Shown here in pieces: positions 25,435 through 35,230 of a DNA stretch of 64,000 nt. Below the pieces are notes generated by a model that was not told where the DNA came from, made no database searches, and worked only from the letters and a program-made list of their open reading frames with translations. The position numbers and the translations under genes were made by a program. Source of the stretch: Paenalcaligenes hominis_A (GTDB lineage: Bacteria; Pseudomonadota; Gammaproteobacteria; Burkholderiales; Burkholderiaceae_B); contig NZ_JBGJKZ010000006.1 in NCBI RefSeq assembly GCF_041359055.1, forward strand, positions 124,001 through 188,000, written 5' to 3'. The first letter of the stretch is position 1. Each line of letters opens with the position of its first letter.

Positions 25435-26088
25435 CTACTGCTGTACAGCGTATAAATACAGCTCGACACGACGGTTCATCGCACGGCCAGCTGGCGTGCT
25501 GTTATCAGCAATAGGTGCGTTCGGGCCACGGCCTTCGGCCATTAAGTGACTACCCTGAACACCACGCTGGGTTAGGTAATTGGTAACGGCATAAGCACGC
25601 TCGTTAGAAAGACGCTGGTTTAAATCGGCTCCGCCAGTGCTGTCAGTATGACCCACTGCTTTAGCACGTAACTCGGGGTGCTGAACCAATGCACGAGCTA
25701 CACTATCTAAAACAGGTAATAGCTCTGGTTTTAATACGGCTTTGCTTGAATCGAAAGACACATTGCTTGGGATATTAACGCGCAAGCTACCGTCTGGCAT
25801 TTCAGTAACATCCACACCTAGACTCGTTGCACCTGATTGTTGTACGTCTTCTTTGATGCCTTTCCAGTTATAGCCCACAATACCCCCAGCCACAGCACCA
25901 ATACCAGCACCAATGGCAGCGGCTTTGCTGCTATCACCAATCAATACACCTAGACCTGCACCTAGTGCGGCACCTGCGCCTGTTCCCACAGCAGTTCGAC
26001 CGCCCTGTGAATCAGTAGTGACACACCCTGCCAACATAGCGACTACACCTACACTCGCAGCCATTTTTGTTAGTTTCAGCATATTCAT
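25435..26088 (-). CDS. OmpA-family outer-membrane lipoprotein with glycine-zipper domain
   Basis: A 217-residue lipoprotein. The signal peptide ends in the lipobox LAGC (Cys22). A glycine-zipper segment follows (GTGAGAALGAGLGVLIG and AAIGAGIGAVAGGIVGY, about residues 35-75), then a C-terminal OmpA domain (about 100-215) with the peptidoglycan-binding pattern VGHTDSTGGADLNQRLSNERA. It is like YiaD/Pal-type proteins that anchor the outer membrane to the wall. The start has AAGGAG 7 bases upstream. A 6-bp inverted repeat (GTAGTT tagcg AACTAC, 26102-26118) lies in its leader. Confidence 0.9.
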   Translation of the reverse strand: MNMLKLTKMAASVGVVAMLAGCVTTDSQGGRTAVGTGAGAALGAGLGVLIGDSSKAAAIGAGIGAVAGGIVGYNWKGIKEDVQQSGATSLGVDVTEMPDGSLRVNIPSNVSFDSSKAVLKPELLPVLDSVARALVQHPELRAKAVGHTDSTGGADLNQRLSNERAYAVTNYLTQRGVQGSHLMAEGRGPNAPIADNSTPAGRAMNRRVELYLYAVQQ

Positions 26089-26341
26089 AATGCAACTCCT
26101 TGTAGTTTAGCGAACTACTAAAATGTAACCGATGTAGTAAGCCTCAGCGCCAAATTATTGTTACAGATTCTTTTGTTTACGGAGCTTTTCACAAAAATTA
26201 ACAATATCTTGAGACTGAACCTGTATATATCATAGTCTGAGATACTGTTTTTTGCTTCTTTTACGCAGACGGAATGCTTTATCTAGACGCGTTGCGGCAT
26301 AATAGTATTACTAACTCGCTCCTACTTTTCATGCAGATTCT

Positions 26342-27013
26342 ATGATTGAATTCAAACACGTCTTTAAGTCATATGGTCGTGGGCCCAATATCTTGGCCGA
26401 CATTAATTTCCATATCCAACCCGGTGAATTTGTGTTTGTGTCCGGTGCCTCGGGGGCAGGAAAGTCCACGTTGTTGCGCCTAATCGGAGCACTTGAGCAC
26501 CCTACCCGGGGCGCTGTTCATGTGAAAGGCAATCGTATTGACCAGCTCCCAGCACGGGCTCACCCTTATATACGACGTGCTATTGGCTTGATTCTACAAG
26601 ACGTACATTTATTACACGATCGCCGTGCTATTCATAATGTTATGCTGCCCCTAGAAGTCCTTGGTCTTGAACGCTCTATTGCTTTTCGTCGTGCTCGAGC
26701 CGCCATGGAAAAAGTCGGTTTAGCAGGCAAAGAAGACCAATTTCCTATTGAAATGTCGGGTGGGGAACAACAACGTTTAGCCATTGCACGCGCTATAGTT
26801 AACAAGCCTGCCATCGTGATTGCTGACGAACCCACTGCCAATCTAGATGCCGATAGCGCAAAACGCATTATGGATGTGTTTAAAGATTTTAATCGCGTAG
26901 GCGTAACCACATTAATTGCCTCTCACGATAGGCAACTGATGTCGCACTATGCCCAGCGCACGCTTTTGCTCGAGTCTGGACGCTTTAGCGATTTAGCAGG
27001 CACCCCACTCTAA
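26342..27013 (+). CDS. ftsE: Cell division ATP-binding protein FtsE
   Basis: A 223-residue ABC ATPase that, with FtsX, controls peptidoglycan hydrolases at the division site. Walker A is SGASGAGKST near residue 38, the C-loop MSGGEQQRLAIARAI, Walker B IVIADEPTANLD, H-loop IASHD. The specific FtsE beginning MIEFKHVFKSYG is present. ftsX starts 25 bases after its stop. The 253 bases upstream hold no gene; promoter elements there are not clear. Confidence 0.95.
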   Translation: MIEFKHVFKSYGRGPNILADINFHIQPGEFVFVSGASGAGKSTLLRLIGALEHPTRGAVHVKGNRIDQLPARAHPYIRRAIGLILQDVHLLHDRRAIHNVMLPLEVLGLERSIAFRRARAAMEKVGLAGKEDQFPIEMSGGEQQRLAIARAIVNKPAIVIADEPTANLDADSAKRIMDVFKDFNRVGVTTLIASHDRQLMSHYAQRTLLLESGRFSDLAGTPL

Positions 27014-27037
27014 CCTTTCTACGATAACAATTTCTTT

Positions 27038-27946
27038 ATGAAAAGCTGGCTTAGACAACATCAATACGCTTTTAGAGTGGCTTTGCTACGTCTTTTGACC
27101 CAACCCTTCTCCTCATTAAGCAACATCACGGTAGTGGCGTTAGCGCTTTGTTTGCCACTGATTAGTTGGGCTATTTTAATTTCAGCGCAACCGGTGGTGG
27201 CTTCTATTCCTCTAGCCACTGAAATGACGTTGTATCTAAAGCCCGAGCTCAACGACACCCAAGTGCAACAGTTACGCGCCACCATCGAAAAAAATCACAG
27301 CACACAAATTGAACAATTACAATTTATCACCAAAGACCAAGCAGCCAGTCGTTTAAAAAAAGACCCTGCTTGGGCTGATGCTTTATCTGCGTTGCCACAT
27401 AACCCATTGCCAGATAGCTTCGTCCTCCGTCTCCCCGCCAGCGCCGAGCAAACAGCTATTGCCACACAATTGGCTAGTGAACTGAAAGAGTTAGACGGGG
27501 TGGATCAGGTGCAGTTAGATACCGATTGGCTTAATCGACTCGAAGCCTTACTTAACTTTGGGCGCTTGGCATTGCTAGTGTTAAGTCTAAGCGTGGGTAT
27601 TATTGTAGTCGCTACCGTATTCAATACCATTCGCTTACAGGCATTAAACCAACGACAAGAAATTGCTGTTGCACGGCTAGTAGGAGCCACAGAAAGCTTT
27701 GTGCGCCGCCCGTTTCTGTATGTAGGCGCTATCAGTGGTGGTCTTTCTTGTCTGTTAGCCATTGCTCTTGCTCGTATTGCAATTAGCCCGCTAGCAGAGG
27801 CGCTGAATCGCTTGGCGCTTAGCTACAATACCCAGGTTCACTTGGTACTGCCCGAGCTTGCCGACTTGTTTTTAGTCAGTCTACTCATTATGGTGATTAC
27901 CGCCACCGCAGCACGTTGGTCCGTAACCCGTCACTCTACTTTTTAA
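27038..27946 (+). CDS. ftsX: Cell division protein FtsX
   Basis: A 302-residue membrane protein, permease-like partner of FtsE. It has an N-terminal cytoplasmic stretch, a first membrane helix near residue 25, a periplasmic domain of about 130 residues (STQIEQLQFITKDQAASRLKKDPAWADAL, the usual FtsX periplasmic signature), then three C-terminal membrane helices with the RQEIAVARLVGATESFVRRPFLY motif. It transmits ATPase activity to amidase activators outside. Its stop overlaps the mutY start by one base (TAATG). Confidence 0.95.
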   Translation: MKSWLRQHQYAFRVALLRLLTQPFSSLSNITVVALALCLPLISWAILISAQPVVASIPLATEMTLYLKPELNDTQVQQLRATIEKNHSTQIEQLQFITKDQAASRLKKDPAWADALSALPHNPLPDSFVLRLPASAEQTAIATQLASELKELDGVDQVQLDTDWLNRLEALLNFGRLALLVLSLSVGIIVVATVFNTIRLQALNQRQEIAVARLVGATESFVRRPFLYVGAISGGLSCLLAIALARIAISPLAEALNRLALSYNTQVHLVLPELADLFLVSLLIMVITATAARWSVTRHSTF

Positions 27947-29001
27947 TGTCTGATTTACTTTCTACTTTTGCCCAACGCGTGGTCGATTGGCAGTTATCCC
28001 ATGGTCGTCAACACTTACCTTGGCAACACACCACAGACCCTTATCGTATCTGGCTGTCAGAGATCATGCTTCAGCAAACTCAAGTCAGTACGGTTTTGGG
28101 GTATTACGAGCGTTTTTTAGCACGCTTTCCTACAGTACACGCTTTAGCCGCTGCTCACCAAGACGAGGTGATGCCGTATTGGGCTGGGCTAGGTTATTAT
28201 GCCCGAGCACGCAATCTACATCGCTGTGCTCAAACAGTACAGGAGCAGTATCAGGGACAATTCCCTACGGATAGCCGTGTGTTGGCAAGCCTACCTGGCA
28301 TTGGTCCCTCTACAGCAGCTGCTATTGCTGCTTTTTCCGTAGGTGAACGCGCACCCATTATGGATGGAAATGTAAAACGTGTTTTTTGTCGCTACTTTGG
28401 AGTGTATGGGCCAACACACTTACGTGCGACAGAAAAACAGCTTTGGCAGCTAGCGCACCAAGCTCTAGAGCAAGCGCCTGCAGACCTAAACATGAGCGCT
28501 TATACCCAAGGCCAAATGGATTTAGGTGCTCAGGTTTGTAGTCGAGGCCAGCCGGCCTGTAGCCTTTGCCCCTTACAAGAGGGGTGTTATGCCTTGGCTC
28601 ATCAGGTGCAGACCGAGTTACCCACGCCCAAACCACGCACCCAACAAGCCGAGCGCTCGTGTCATATGCTTATTTGGCAACAAGGTGAACAAGTGCTGCT
28701 GGAACAACGTCCTAACCAAGGCATTTGGGGCGGCATGTTAAGCTTGCCTCAGTTTGAGATAGAGGCCGATTTAGCACAGTTTCTGATCAACCACGGCACC
28801 CAGCTTCATCAAGCACAAAAAATGGCTGAGTTTACGCATGTATTTAGCCATTTTAAATTGCATATTACGCCTTGGTGGCTGAAAAACCCGACGGTTTTAT
28901 ACGAGCCTAAACCAGATGAACGTTGGCTAAAAAGTGAAGAATTAGCGGTAGCAGCTTTGCCAGCACCAGTAAGTAAACTGCTCTCGGCTTTTCCTTTTTA
29001 A
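27946..29001 (+). CDS. mutY: Adenine DNA glycosylase
   Basis: MutY removes adenine mispaired with 8-oxoguanine. The 351-residue protein has the helix-hairpin-helix LPGIGPSTAAAI with the catalytic aspartate in IMDGNVKRVFCR, the iron-sulfur cluster pattern CSRGQPACSLCPLQEGC (C-6-C-2-C-5-C), and a C-terminal Nudix-like 8-oxoG recognition domain from about residue 225 (QQGEQVLLEQRPNQGIWGGMLSLPQ). The ATG at 27946, overlapping the ftsX stop, is chosen because MSDLLSTFAQRVVDWQ is the typical start; an upstream in-frame ATG lies within ftsX. Confidence 0.95.
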   Translation: MSDLLSTFAQRVVDWQLSHGRQHLPWQHTTDPYRIWLSEIMLQQTQVSTVLGYYERFLARFPTVHALAAAHQDEVMPYWAGLGYYARARNLHRCAQTVQEQYQGQFPTDSRVLASLPGIGPSTAAAIAAFSVGERAPIMDGNVKRVFCRYFGVYGPTHLRATEKQLWQLAHQALEQAPADLNMSAYTQGQMDLGAQVCSRGQPACSLCPLQEGCYALAHQVQTELPTPKPRTQQAERSCHMLIWQQGEQVLLEQRPNQGIWGGMLSLPQFEIEADLAQFLINHGTQLHQAQKMAEFTHVFSHFKLHITPWWLKNPTVLYEPKPDERWLKSEELAVAALPAPVSKLLSAFPF

Positions 29002-29062
29002 TCTAACGCCCATCTGCCTACTGCTACATATCGATCAAGACCCGCAGACTCGTGTTCTAGTG

Positions 29063-30214
29063 TTAAGCGTGAGCGCTTTTCTGTGGGGGGCGGTAGCGGC
29101 TAATCCCCATCAACATACCGCAGGCCACGCCTAGGGTCAGCAAAGCCGTGCCGCCATAGCTCATAAAAGGTAACGGCACACCTACCACTGGCAACACCCC
29201 TGTTACCATGCCCACATTGACAAATACATACGTAAATAACATAAGTGATAACGAGCCTGCTACCAAGCGGCTGTATTGGCTTTGTGCATGCATAGCAATG
29301 GCTAGGCCCCGTAATATAATCAAAGCATACAGCACCAAAAGCATAATACCGCCGTATAGACCGAATTCTTCGGCAAACACAGCAAACACAAAGTCAGTGG
29401 TACGCTCGGGGATGAAATCCAAACGCGACTGGGTACCTAACATATAGCCTTTGCCGTAAATCCCCCCAGAACCTACAGCAATCATGGATTGAATCGTATG
29501 AAAGCCTTTACCTAACGGGTCTAAGCCAGGGTTCAACAATGTACAAACCCGATGCTTTTGGTAGTCACGCAACACAACCCAGTCAAAATCAGGCGCGCAT
29601 AAAGTATCTTCGTAATAAAGAATTAAGCCCAAGCCAATCAATAGCAACAAGGTGGCAGGCACGAGTAGCTTAAACGGCAGCCCTGCAAAATACATTACAA
29701 AAAAACCGGCAGCTAAGACCAATAATGCAGTACCAAGATCAGGCTGACGCACAATCAGCATAAATGGTATAGCCAACAACAACGCGGCAACAATAAAGTC
29801 TACAAAACCTAAATACGTATTTTGACGCCTATGAAAATACCAAGCTAAGGTAATAGGGACCGTAATCTTCAGCATTTCTGATGGCTGAATGCGTGTAAAG
29901 CCTAAATTAAGCCACCGTGTTGCCCCTTTGCTGGTTTCCCCGAAGAACTCCACCCCCAATAACAACATAAGCGCCAACACATATACATAGGGGGCTAATC
30001 GCATAATCCACGGCGGCGGAATGCAAGCCACTACCCACATAATCACAAACGCCACCAAAAAATGCTTGGATTGCTCGGCAAAGCGCCAGTCCGTACTGCC
30101 CACCGCCGAGTGCATGACGGTTAAACCTAAAACCGCCATTAAGCTTAAAAGAATCAATAATGGCCAGTCTAACGAGTTAAATGCTTTTAGAATGCCCTGC
30201 CAAACTAATTTCAT
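29063..30214 (-). CDS. rodA: Rod shape-determining protein RodA
   Basis: A 383-residue SEDS-family glycan polymerase working with PBP2 in lateral wall growth. About ten membrane helices are visible, with the family motifs GATRWLNLGFTRIQPSE, RQPDLGTALLVLAAG and GGTALLTLGVACGML. The ATG at 30214 overlaps the stop codon of mrdA (ATGA), which indicates coupling; a longer frame would extend 10 residues into mrdA. It is the last gene of the mreBCD-mrdA-rodA run and converges with mutY. Confidence 0.96.
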   Translation of the reverse strand: MKLVWQGILKAFNSLDWPLLILLSLMAVLGLTVMHSAVGSTDWRFAEQSKHFLVAFVIMWVVACIPPPWIMRLAPYVYVLALMLLLGVEFFGETSKGATRWLNLGFTRIQPSEMLKITVPITLAWYFHRRQNTYLGFVDFIVAALLLAIPFMLIVRQPDLGTALLVLAAGFFVMYFAGLPFKLLVPATLLLLIGLGLILYYEDTLCAPDFDWVVLRDYQKHRVCTLLNPGLDPLGKGFHTIQSMIAVGSGGIYGKGYMLGTQSRLDFIPERTTDFVFAVFAEEFGLYGGIMLLVLYALIILRGLAIAMHAQSQYSRLVAGSLSLMLFTYVFVNVGMVTGVLPVVGVPLPFMSYGGTALLTLGVACGMLMGISRYRPPQKSAHA

Positions 30215-32073
30215 GGGTACATATGCCCTCTGTCGACGAGCCAATAATCAAAAACAGACCGAGCCACTGGTGCTGCAATGCTTGCTCCCCAGCCCGCATT
30301 TTCTACAATCAGACCAATCGCAATTTGAGGATCATCCGCTGGGGCATAGGCCATAAACAAAGCATGGTCACGCAGTCGCTCATCAATTGCGCTCGCATTG
30401 TATTTAGCGCCACGTAAACTAAATACCTGTGCTGTTCCCGTTTTACCTGCAGCCTGATACGCGGCATCACTAAATGCACGACGCGCCGTACCAGTGCGTG
30501 TTACATCTATCAGTGCTTTTTTAATTACATCAATATTGGCTTGCTGTAGTGGAATCACATGAGAAGGGGTAGTCACTGTAGGCGTTTTGGTGTCCGAGGC
30601 AGAATTAATAATTTGACTGACTAGATGCGGTTTCATATATACGCCATCGTTTGCCAATACAGAGGTGGCTTGGGCCAACTGCAAAAGCGTAAACGAGTTG
30701 TAGCCTTGACCTACTGCGACTGATACGGTTTCGCCGGCATACCACCGTTGCTGAGAAGGATTTTTATACGCTTTACGTTTCCATTCACGCGAAGGCAAAA
30801 TGCCGCGTCGCTCTCCTTCGAGGTCAATACCTGTTATTTGTCCAAAACCAAACTGTTTACTGAAGTCATGCAGGGCGTCCACACCAATTTCCGGCCCAAG
30901 CGAGTAAAAATAGGTATCTGAAGACACCGCCAAAGCGCGGTGCATGTCAGTCCAACCGTAAGCAGCCCCACCCGCATTACGAAAACGCTGCCCACCAAAC
31001 TCAAAATAACCCGGGTCTGGAAGTTTTTCTGTGGCCGTGCGTTTACCCATTTCTAGTGCAGCCAAAGCAACAAATGGCTTGTAAGTCGAACCAATAGGAT
31101 AGGTGCCAAACAATGGGCGATTAATTAGCGGGTGATCTGGCGACTCGTTGAGTTTGCGCCAATTTTCCACATCAATCCCATCCACAAACAAATTGGGGTC
31201 AAACGATGGAGCTGACACAAAGGCTAAGACCTCGCCCGTTTTGGGCTCAATTGCCACCAAGGCACCGCGTCTATTTTCAAATTGCGCCTCGGCGACCTTT
31301 TGTAATCCAATATCAATTGATAGCTGCAAATCCGCCCCGGGGATTGGGTCAATACGGCGGAGTACTCGCACCGGGCGTCCCGAAGCCGTAACCTCGACCT
31401 CTTCCATCCCCGTTTGCCCATGTAATACGTCTTCCCACGTTTTTTCTATACCTTTTTTACCTATGATAGATGTACCGCGGTAGTTGCCTAGCCGACCTTC
31501 CTCTTCGAGCTGTTGCTCATCGGCCTGTGAAATGCGACCCACATAACCAATCACATGAGCGGCCGACTCGCCTTGGGGGTATTCGCGTACCCAACGGGCT
31601 TGAAGCTTCACCCCTGGGAACTTAAACGAGTGCGCCGCAAACCAAGAGGCTTCAACTTCATTCAGACTATTACGTAATAGCGTTTGGGTGTAACGGCTGC
31701 TTTGACCAATGGTTTGTAAAAAGCGGCGGCGCTCACGAGGGGAAATATAAACTAAGGTGGAAAGCTCATCGAGCAGATCCTCGATAGGACCTTCTACTTG
31801 GGCGGGGGTGACCATTAAGGTGTAATCGCGGTAATTACGTGCCAACACCACCCCATTACGATCAGAGACCTCGCCACGCCGTGGTGGAATGGGCACGACA
31901 GCAATCCGGTTTTGATCGGCACGAGCGGCGAGGCCCTCGTAGCGCACCACCTGCAAATACCACAAACGCCCCATCAATACGCTTAAGAGTAAAATGACAA
32001 CCACACCTGCTACTGCCGAGCGCACAAAGGTACGACGACGCAGCAGTTGTGAGGTCTTTTTAAACTCAAACAT
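30211..32073 (-). CDS. mrdA: Penicillin-binding protein 2
   Basis: A 620-residue class B PBP, the transpeptidase of the elongasome. One N-terminal membrane helix (about 20-40) is followed by the pedestal domain (RGEVSDRNGVVLARN near 70) and the transpeptidase domain with active-site GSTYKP (SxxK), SSDTYFY (SxN equivalent) and KTGTAQ. It lies 12 bases after mreD and overlaps rodA by 4 bases. Length and motif spacing are normal. Confidence 0.97.
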   Translation of the reverse strand: MFEFKKTSQLLRRRTFVRSAVAGVVVILLLSVLMGRLWYLQVVRYEGLAARADQNRIAVVPIPPRRGEVSDRNGVVLARNYRDYTLMVTPAQVEGPIEDLLDELSTLVYISPRERRRFLQTIGQSSRYTQTLLRNSLNEVEASWFAAHSFKFPGVKLQARWVREYPQGESAAHVIGYVGRISQADEQQLEEEGRLGNYRGTSIIGKKGIEKTWEDVLHGQTGMEEVEVTASGRPVRVLRRIDPIPGADLQLSIDIGLQKVAEAQFENRRGALVAIEPKTGEVLAFVSAPSFDPNLFVDGIDVENWRKLNESPDHPLINRPLFGTYPIGSTYKPFVALAALEMGKRTATEKLPDPGYFEFGGQRFRNAGGAAYGWTDMHRALAVSSDTYFYSLGPEIGVDALHDFSKQFGFGQITGIDLEGERRGILPSREWKRKAYKNPSQQRWYAGETVSVAVGQGYNSFTLLQLAQATSVLANDGVYMKPHLVSQIINSASDTKTPTVTTPSHVIPLQQANIDVIKKALIDVTRTGTARRAFSDAAYQAAGKTGTAQVFSLRGAKYNASAIDERLRDHALFMAYAPADDPQIAIGLIVENAGWGASIAAPVARSVFDYWLVDRGHMYP

Positions 32074-32084
32074 ACTAATACACG

Positions 32085-32666
32085 CTATGTGCTGCTTTCA
32101 TCCGCATCATCTAAACGACGATGGGGCAATAACAAAAGAAAGTCCACAATGGGCCATAACGCAGCCATTAATACCGCTGACCATACCCATTCCCAACCTG
32201 CCCACTCACCAACAAACCACGCGTGCATAAAACGGGGAATAGCCAAAGCAATTAGCCAAATAGGAAATAAATGCACCAACTGCACTAAGGGGTTGAACAT
32301 TAAAAGACGACGCTGCAATACCCCGCCCCCATACATGGCTAATACATAACTCAGTGCATGTTCACCTAAAAGCGCTCCACCATGTACGTCCAGCAATAAG
32401 CCTAATAAAAACCCAGTTAACATGGAGACACGGCGCGGCTCGTGCAGTGCCCAAAAGCACAATACCAACAACAACAAGTCGGGTGCCATAGGCCAGAGCC
32501 GCCACGGTAAAAGTGAGGCTAACCACAACAAAAAAATGGTGCCCCATACCATCCATAGGCTTGAAACTGGTTTAAACGGTGAGCTATCGATGGGCTGCAA
32601 TGAGCTCAGAGAACGATTGCGCTCAAACGCTTGGGTAGCACGGGAGTAATACGGTTTATTATTCAT
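32085..32666 (-). CDS. mreD: Rod shape-determining protein MreD
   Basis: A 193-residue inner-membrane protein with about five membrane helices, e.g. GTIFLLWLASLLPWRLWPMAPDLLLLVLCFWALH, then RVSMLTGFLLGLLLDVHGGALLGEHALSYVL, the usual MreD core. It is some 30 residues longer at the N-terminus than E. coli MreD, with a hydrophilic serine-rich start. It overlaps the end of mreC by 8 bases and precedes mrdA by 11 bases. Confidence 0.93.
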   Translation of the reverse strand: MNNKPYYSRATQAFERNRSLSSLQPIDSSPFKPVSSLWMVWGTIFLLWLASLLPWRLWPMAPDLLLLVLCFWALHEPRRVSMLTGFLLGLLLDVHGGALLGEHALSYVLAMYGGGVLQRRLLMFNPLVQLVHLFPIWLIALAIPRFMHAWFVGEWAGWEWVWSAVLMAALWPIVDFLLLLPHRRLDDADESST

Positions 32667-33534
32667 GGGTTAAAGCGCTGTCTTGGAGCTGTAGACTGGG
32701 CTCTTCGACTAAAAGAACAAGAAAATGCTGATAGCGCTCGGGGTGGGATAAGGGCTGACCTACAGCCATCGCAAAACCAGTAGCGGGATCAAACTCTAGG
32801 CTTTCCACCTCTGCTACAGGTAGGCCTGCTGGAAACAAACCACCAATACCACTTGTAATTAAGACATCGCCTACTTGTAAATCGACCTCGTTGGTCAAAT
32901 AGCGAGCTTCAATTTTTGAGGCAGCATGCCCACCAAATGCGACTAAACGCAAACCATTGCGTAGCACCTGTACTGGAATAGAGACCTTGTCATCGGTGAT
33001 GAGGGCAGCCTCGGCCGTGTAGGGTGTAACTCGCACAACCTGCCCCACCACACCGCCTTCGTCAATAACAGGCATGCCTGCACGAATACCTTGGGCCGAG
33101 CCCTTGTTAAATACTAAACGACGGTTGAAGGCATTGGGAGGTTCGTAAAAAACCTCGACCGCTACCGCAGGCTGAGTCACAGTGTCTGCAACCTGCAACA
33201 AGCGACGCAACTGTTCATTTTCCGCAGCCAGCTGCGCGGCATGAGTGGATAACTGAGCCAGTTCAATACGCTGACGTTGTAAGGCTTCTTTTTCACTATG
33301 GACTAAGGCTGTGGCATTCATCCATGTGTCGACGTACTGCACCAAGTTAGCCGGTGCCATTACAGCACGCTGGAATGGGTAGATTGCTAACGACAAGGCT
33401 TGGCGCGCTGGCTCGAGTACCGTCCAACGGGCATCAGTAATCAATAAGACCACTGATAATAAGACAAAAAGGGCCAAACGAACCTCCGCAGCCGGACCTC
33501 GTTTAAATAGCCTTAGGGTACGTTGCTCTTGCAT
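32659..33534 (-). CDS. mreC: Rod shape-determining protein MreC
   Basis: A 291-residue bitopic protein: a short basic cytoplasmic start, one membrane helix near residue 20-38, a coiled coil near 75-115 (EKEALQRQRIELAQLSTHAAQ), then the beta-barrel periplasmic domain with NKGSAQGIRAGMPVIDEGGVVGQV, ALITDDKVSIPVQV and DVLITSGIGGLFPAGLPVAEV, all MreC hallmarks. It scaffolds PBP2 in the elongasome. It follows mreB by about 65 bases. Confidence 0.95.
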   Translation of the reverse strand: MQEQRTLRLFKRGPAAEVRLALFVLLSVVLLITDARWTVLEPARQALSLAIYPFQRAVMAPANLVQYVDTWMNATALVHSEKEALQRQRIELAQLSTHAAQLAAENEQLRRLLQVADTVTQPAVAVEVFYEPPNAFNRRLVFNKGSAQGIRAGMPVIDEGGVVGQVVRVTPYTAEAALITDDKVSIPVQVLRNGLRLVAFGGHAASKIEARYLTNEVDLQVGDVLITSGIGGLFPAGLPVAEVESLEFDPATGFAMAVGQPLSHPERYQHFLVLLVEEPSLQLQDSALTHE

Positions 33535-33599
33535 GAGTGGTCATAAGCAGCGCCAGCTTAAAGGACCAAAGCTGGCACTAGTTAAGCTGGAAGCAAGGA

Positions 33600-34643
33600 T
33601 TAATCGTGAATAAAAACTGCGCCTAATTTCTCTAGATGTTCAAGAGCCTCGCCACAACCACGCACCACACATGTTAGTGGGTCGTCAGCCACCACCACAG
33701 GTAGACCCGTTTCCTCTTGGAGCAGACGATCTAAATCGTGTACTAACGCCCCACCACCGGTAAGCGCAATCCCTTTTTCGGTGATATCAGCGCCTAGCTC
33801 TGGCGGCGTTTGCTCTAGGCCGGTTTTAACGGCAGAAACAATTTGATTAAGTGGATCGGTAAGAGACTCGAGGATTTCATTGGAGGAAACCGTAAAGCTG
33901 CGAGGCACCCCTTCGGATAAGTTGCGACCCTTGACTTCGATTTCACGAATTTCTGTACCAGGGAAAGCAGAACCAATTTCCTTTTTAATGCGCTCGGCAG
34001 TAGGCTCACCGATAAGCATACCGTAATTACGACGGATATAGTTGATAATTGCCTCATCAAATTTATCGCCGCCCACACGCACAGAGCCTTTGTAAACCAT
34101 TCCACCTAGGGAAATAACAGCGACTTCTGTTGTACCGCCACCAATGTCTACCACCATAGATCCGCTTGCATCGGACACAGCCAAGCCCGCGCCAATGGCC
34201 GCCGCCATGGGTTCCTCGATGAGGTACACCTGGCTTGCCCCTGCACCCAGCGCAGACTCACGAATTGCGCGACGCTCTACCTGCGTTGAGCCACATGGCA
34301 CACACACAATAATACGAGGGCTAGGTGCAAACATACTACGCGGATGCACCATTCGTATAAATTGTTTAAGCATTTGTTCTGTTACAGTGAAGTCAGCAAT
34401 TACCCCGTCTTTCATGGGGCGAATGGCTTCGATGTTGCCAGGAACACGGCCAAGCATTTGTTTGGCCTCATGACCAACCGCTTGGATAATTTTTTTACCA
34501 TTTGATCCGCCATCGTGGCGAATGGCTACAACAGATGGCTCGTCCAGTACAATGCCTTTGCCCCGCACATAAATCAGGGTGTTAGCTGTACCTAGATCAA
34601 TAGCCATGTCGCTAGAGAAGTAACTGCGTAGGAATCCGAACAT
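33600..34643 (-). CDS. mreB: Rod shape-determining protein MreB
   Basis: A 347-residue bacterial actin that orients wall synthesis. Visible features are the MFGFLRSYFSSDMAIDLGTANTLIYV start (membrane-binding tip and phosphate 1 loop), GVIADFTVTEQML, DIGGGTTEVAVISLGGMV (phosphate 2) and the C-terminal GGGALVHDLDRLL adenosine loop. First gene of the rod-shape cluster; it diverges from gatCAB across about 270 bases, a conserved Burkholderiales arrangement. No strong ribosome binding site is seen before the ATG. Confidence 0.98.
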   Translation of the reverse strand: MFGFLRSYFSSDMAIDLGTANTLIYVRGKGIVLDEPSVVAIRHDGGSNGKKIIQAVGHEAKQMLGRVPGNIEAIRPMKDGVIADFTVTEQMLKQFIRMVHPRSMFAPSPRIIVCVPCGSTQVERRAIRESALGAGASQVYLIEEPMAAAIGAGLAVSDASGSMVVDIGGGTTEVAVISLGGMVYKGSVRVGGDKFDEAIINYIRRNYGMLIGEPTAERIKKEIGSAFPGTEIREIEVKGRNLSEGVPRSFTVSSNEILESLTDPLNQIVSAVKTGLEQTPPELGADITEKGIALTGGGALVHDLDRLLQEETGLPVVVADDPLTCVVRGCGEALEHLEKLGAVFIHD

Positions 34644-34829
34644 GGGTGCGCAATGTGTCTATGAAGAATTGGTATAAACAGGTGTCGGTTCGACGCCGCG
34701 TTTTGTAACCAGAAACCGGGCTAAAAACATCCCTGCTAGCGAACTCACAACAACCTAACAATGAAACAGTCAATGATAACTTATAATTTAAGTCTATTCA
34801 GACAGTTTTACAGCCTAAAACATCTGTTA

Positions 34830-34854
34830 GGCTATATTTTTAAATAAAATAGCC
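34830..34854. repeat. AT-rich hairpin in the mreB-gatC intergenic region
   Basis: GGCTAT (34830-34835) pairs with ATAGCC (34849-34854) across an AT-only loop. It lies in the 268-base divergent region that must hold both promoters. Function unclear. Confidence 0.4.
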
Positions 34855-34911
34855 CCAAAATGGTGCTATCACACGATTTTTTTATATTGATACTGACACT
34901 GGGACCTTTTT

Positions 34912-35220
34912 ATGGCAATCACACAGCAAGATGTCGCACATATTGCACAGCTCGCACATATTGCGCTAACACCAGAGCAAACTGCCCAAGCCGAACAAGA
35001 CTTCACCCAAATCCTTGAGCTTATCCACGAGCTTCAAGACGTTGATACAGCGGGCATAGAGCCTTTGGTACAGCCTTTGGCCGTCATCCAAGACCTTCAT
35101 TTGCGTTTACGCGCTGACGAGCCAGCTCCTACCAATACGACTGCAGAGCGGGACGCGCTCATGAGCAATGCCCCTGCCCTATCTGACGGGCTTTTCTTAG
35201 TTCCCACTGTTATCGAGTAA
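34912..35220 (+). CDS. gatC: Aspartyl/glutamyl-tRNA amidotransferase subunit C
   Basis: A 102-residue GatC, which holds GatA and GatB together in the amidotransferase that converts Glu-tRNA(Gln) or Asp-tRNA(Asn) to the amide forms. Family pattern: DVAHIAQLAHIALTPEQ at the start, FTQILELIHELQDVDTAGIEPLVQP in the middle, LRADEPAP, and the tail LSDGLFLVPTVIE. gatA begins 10 bases downstream. Divergent from mreB. Confidence 0.96.
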   Translation: MAITQQDVAHIAQLAHIALTPEQTAQAEQDFTQILELIHELQDVDTAGIEPLVQPLAVIQDLHLRLRADEPAPTNTTAERDALMSNAPALSDGLFLVPTVIE

Positions 35221-35230
35221 ATACCCAATT

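Noticed and set aside
31148..31483. Plus-strand open frame of about 110 codons inside mrdA
   Set aside because: It is antisense to a well-supported penicillin-binding protein, has biased Ser/Thr/Pro composition typical of a shadow frame, and has no ribosome binding site.
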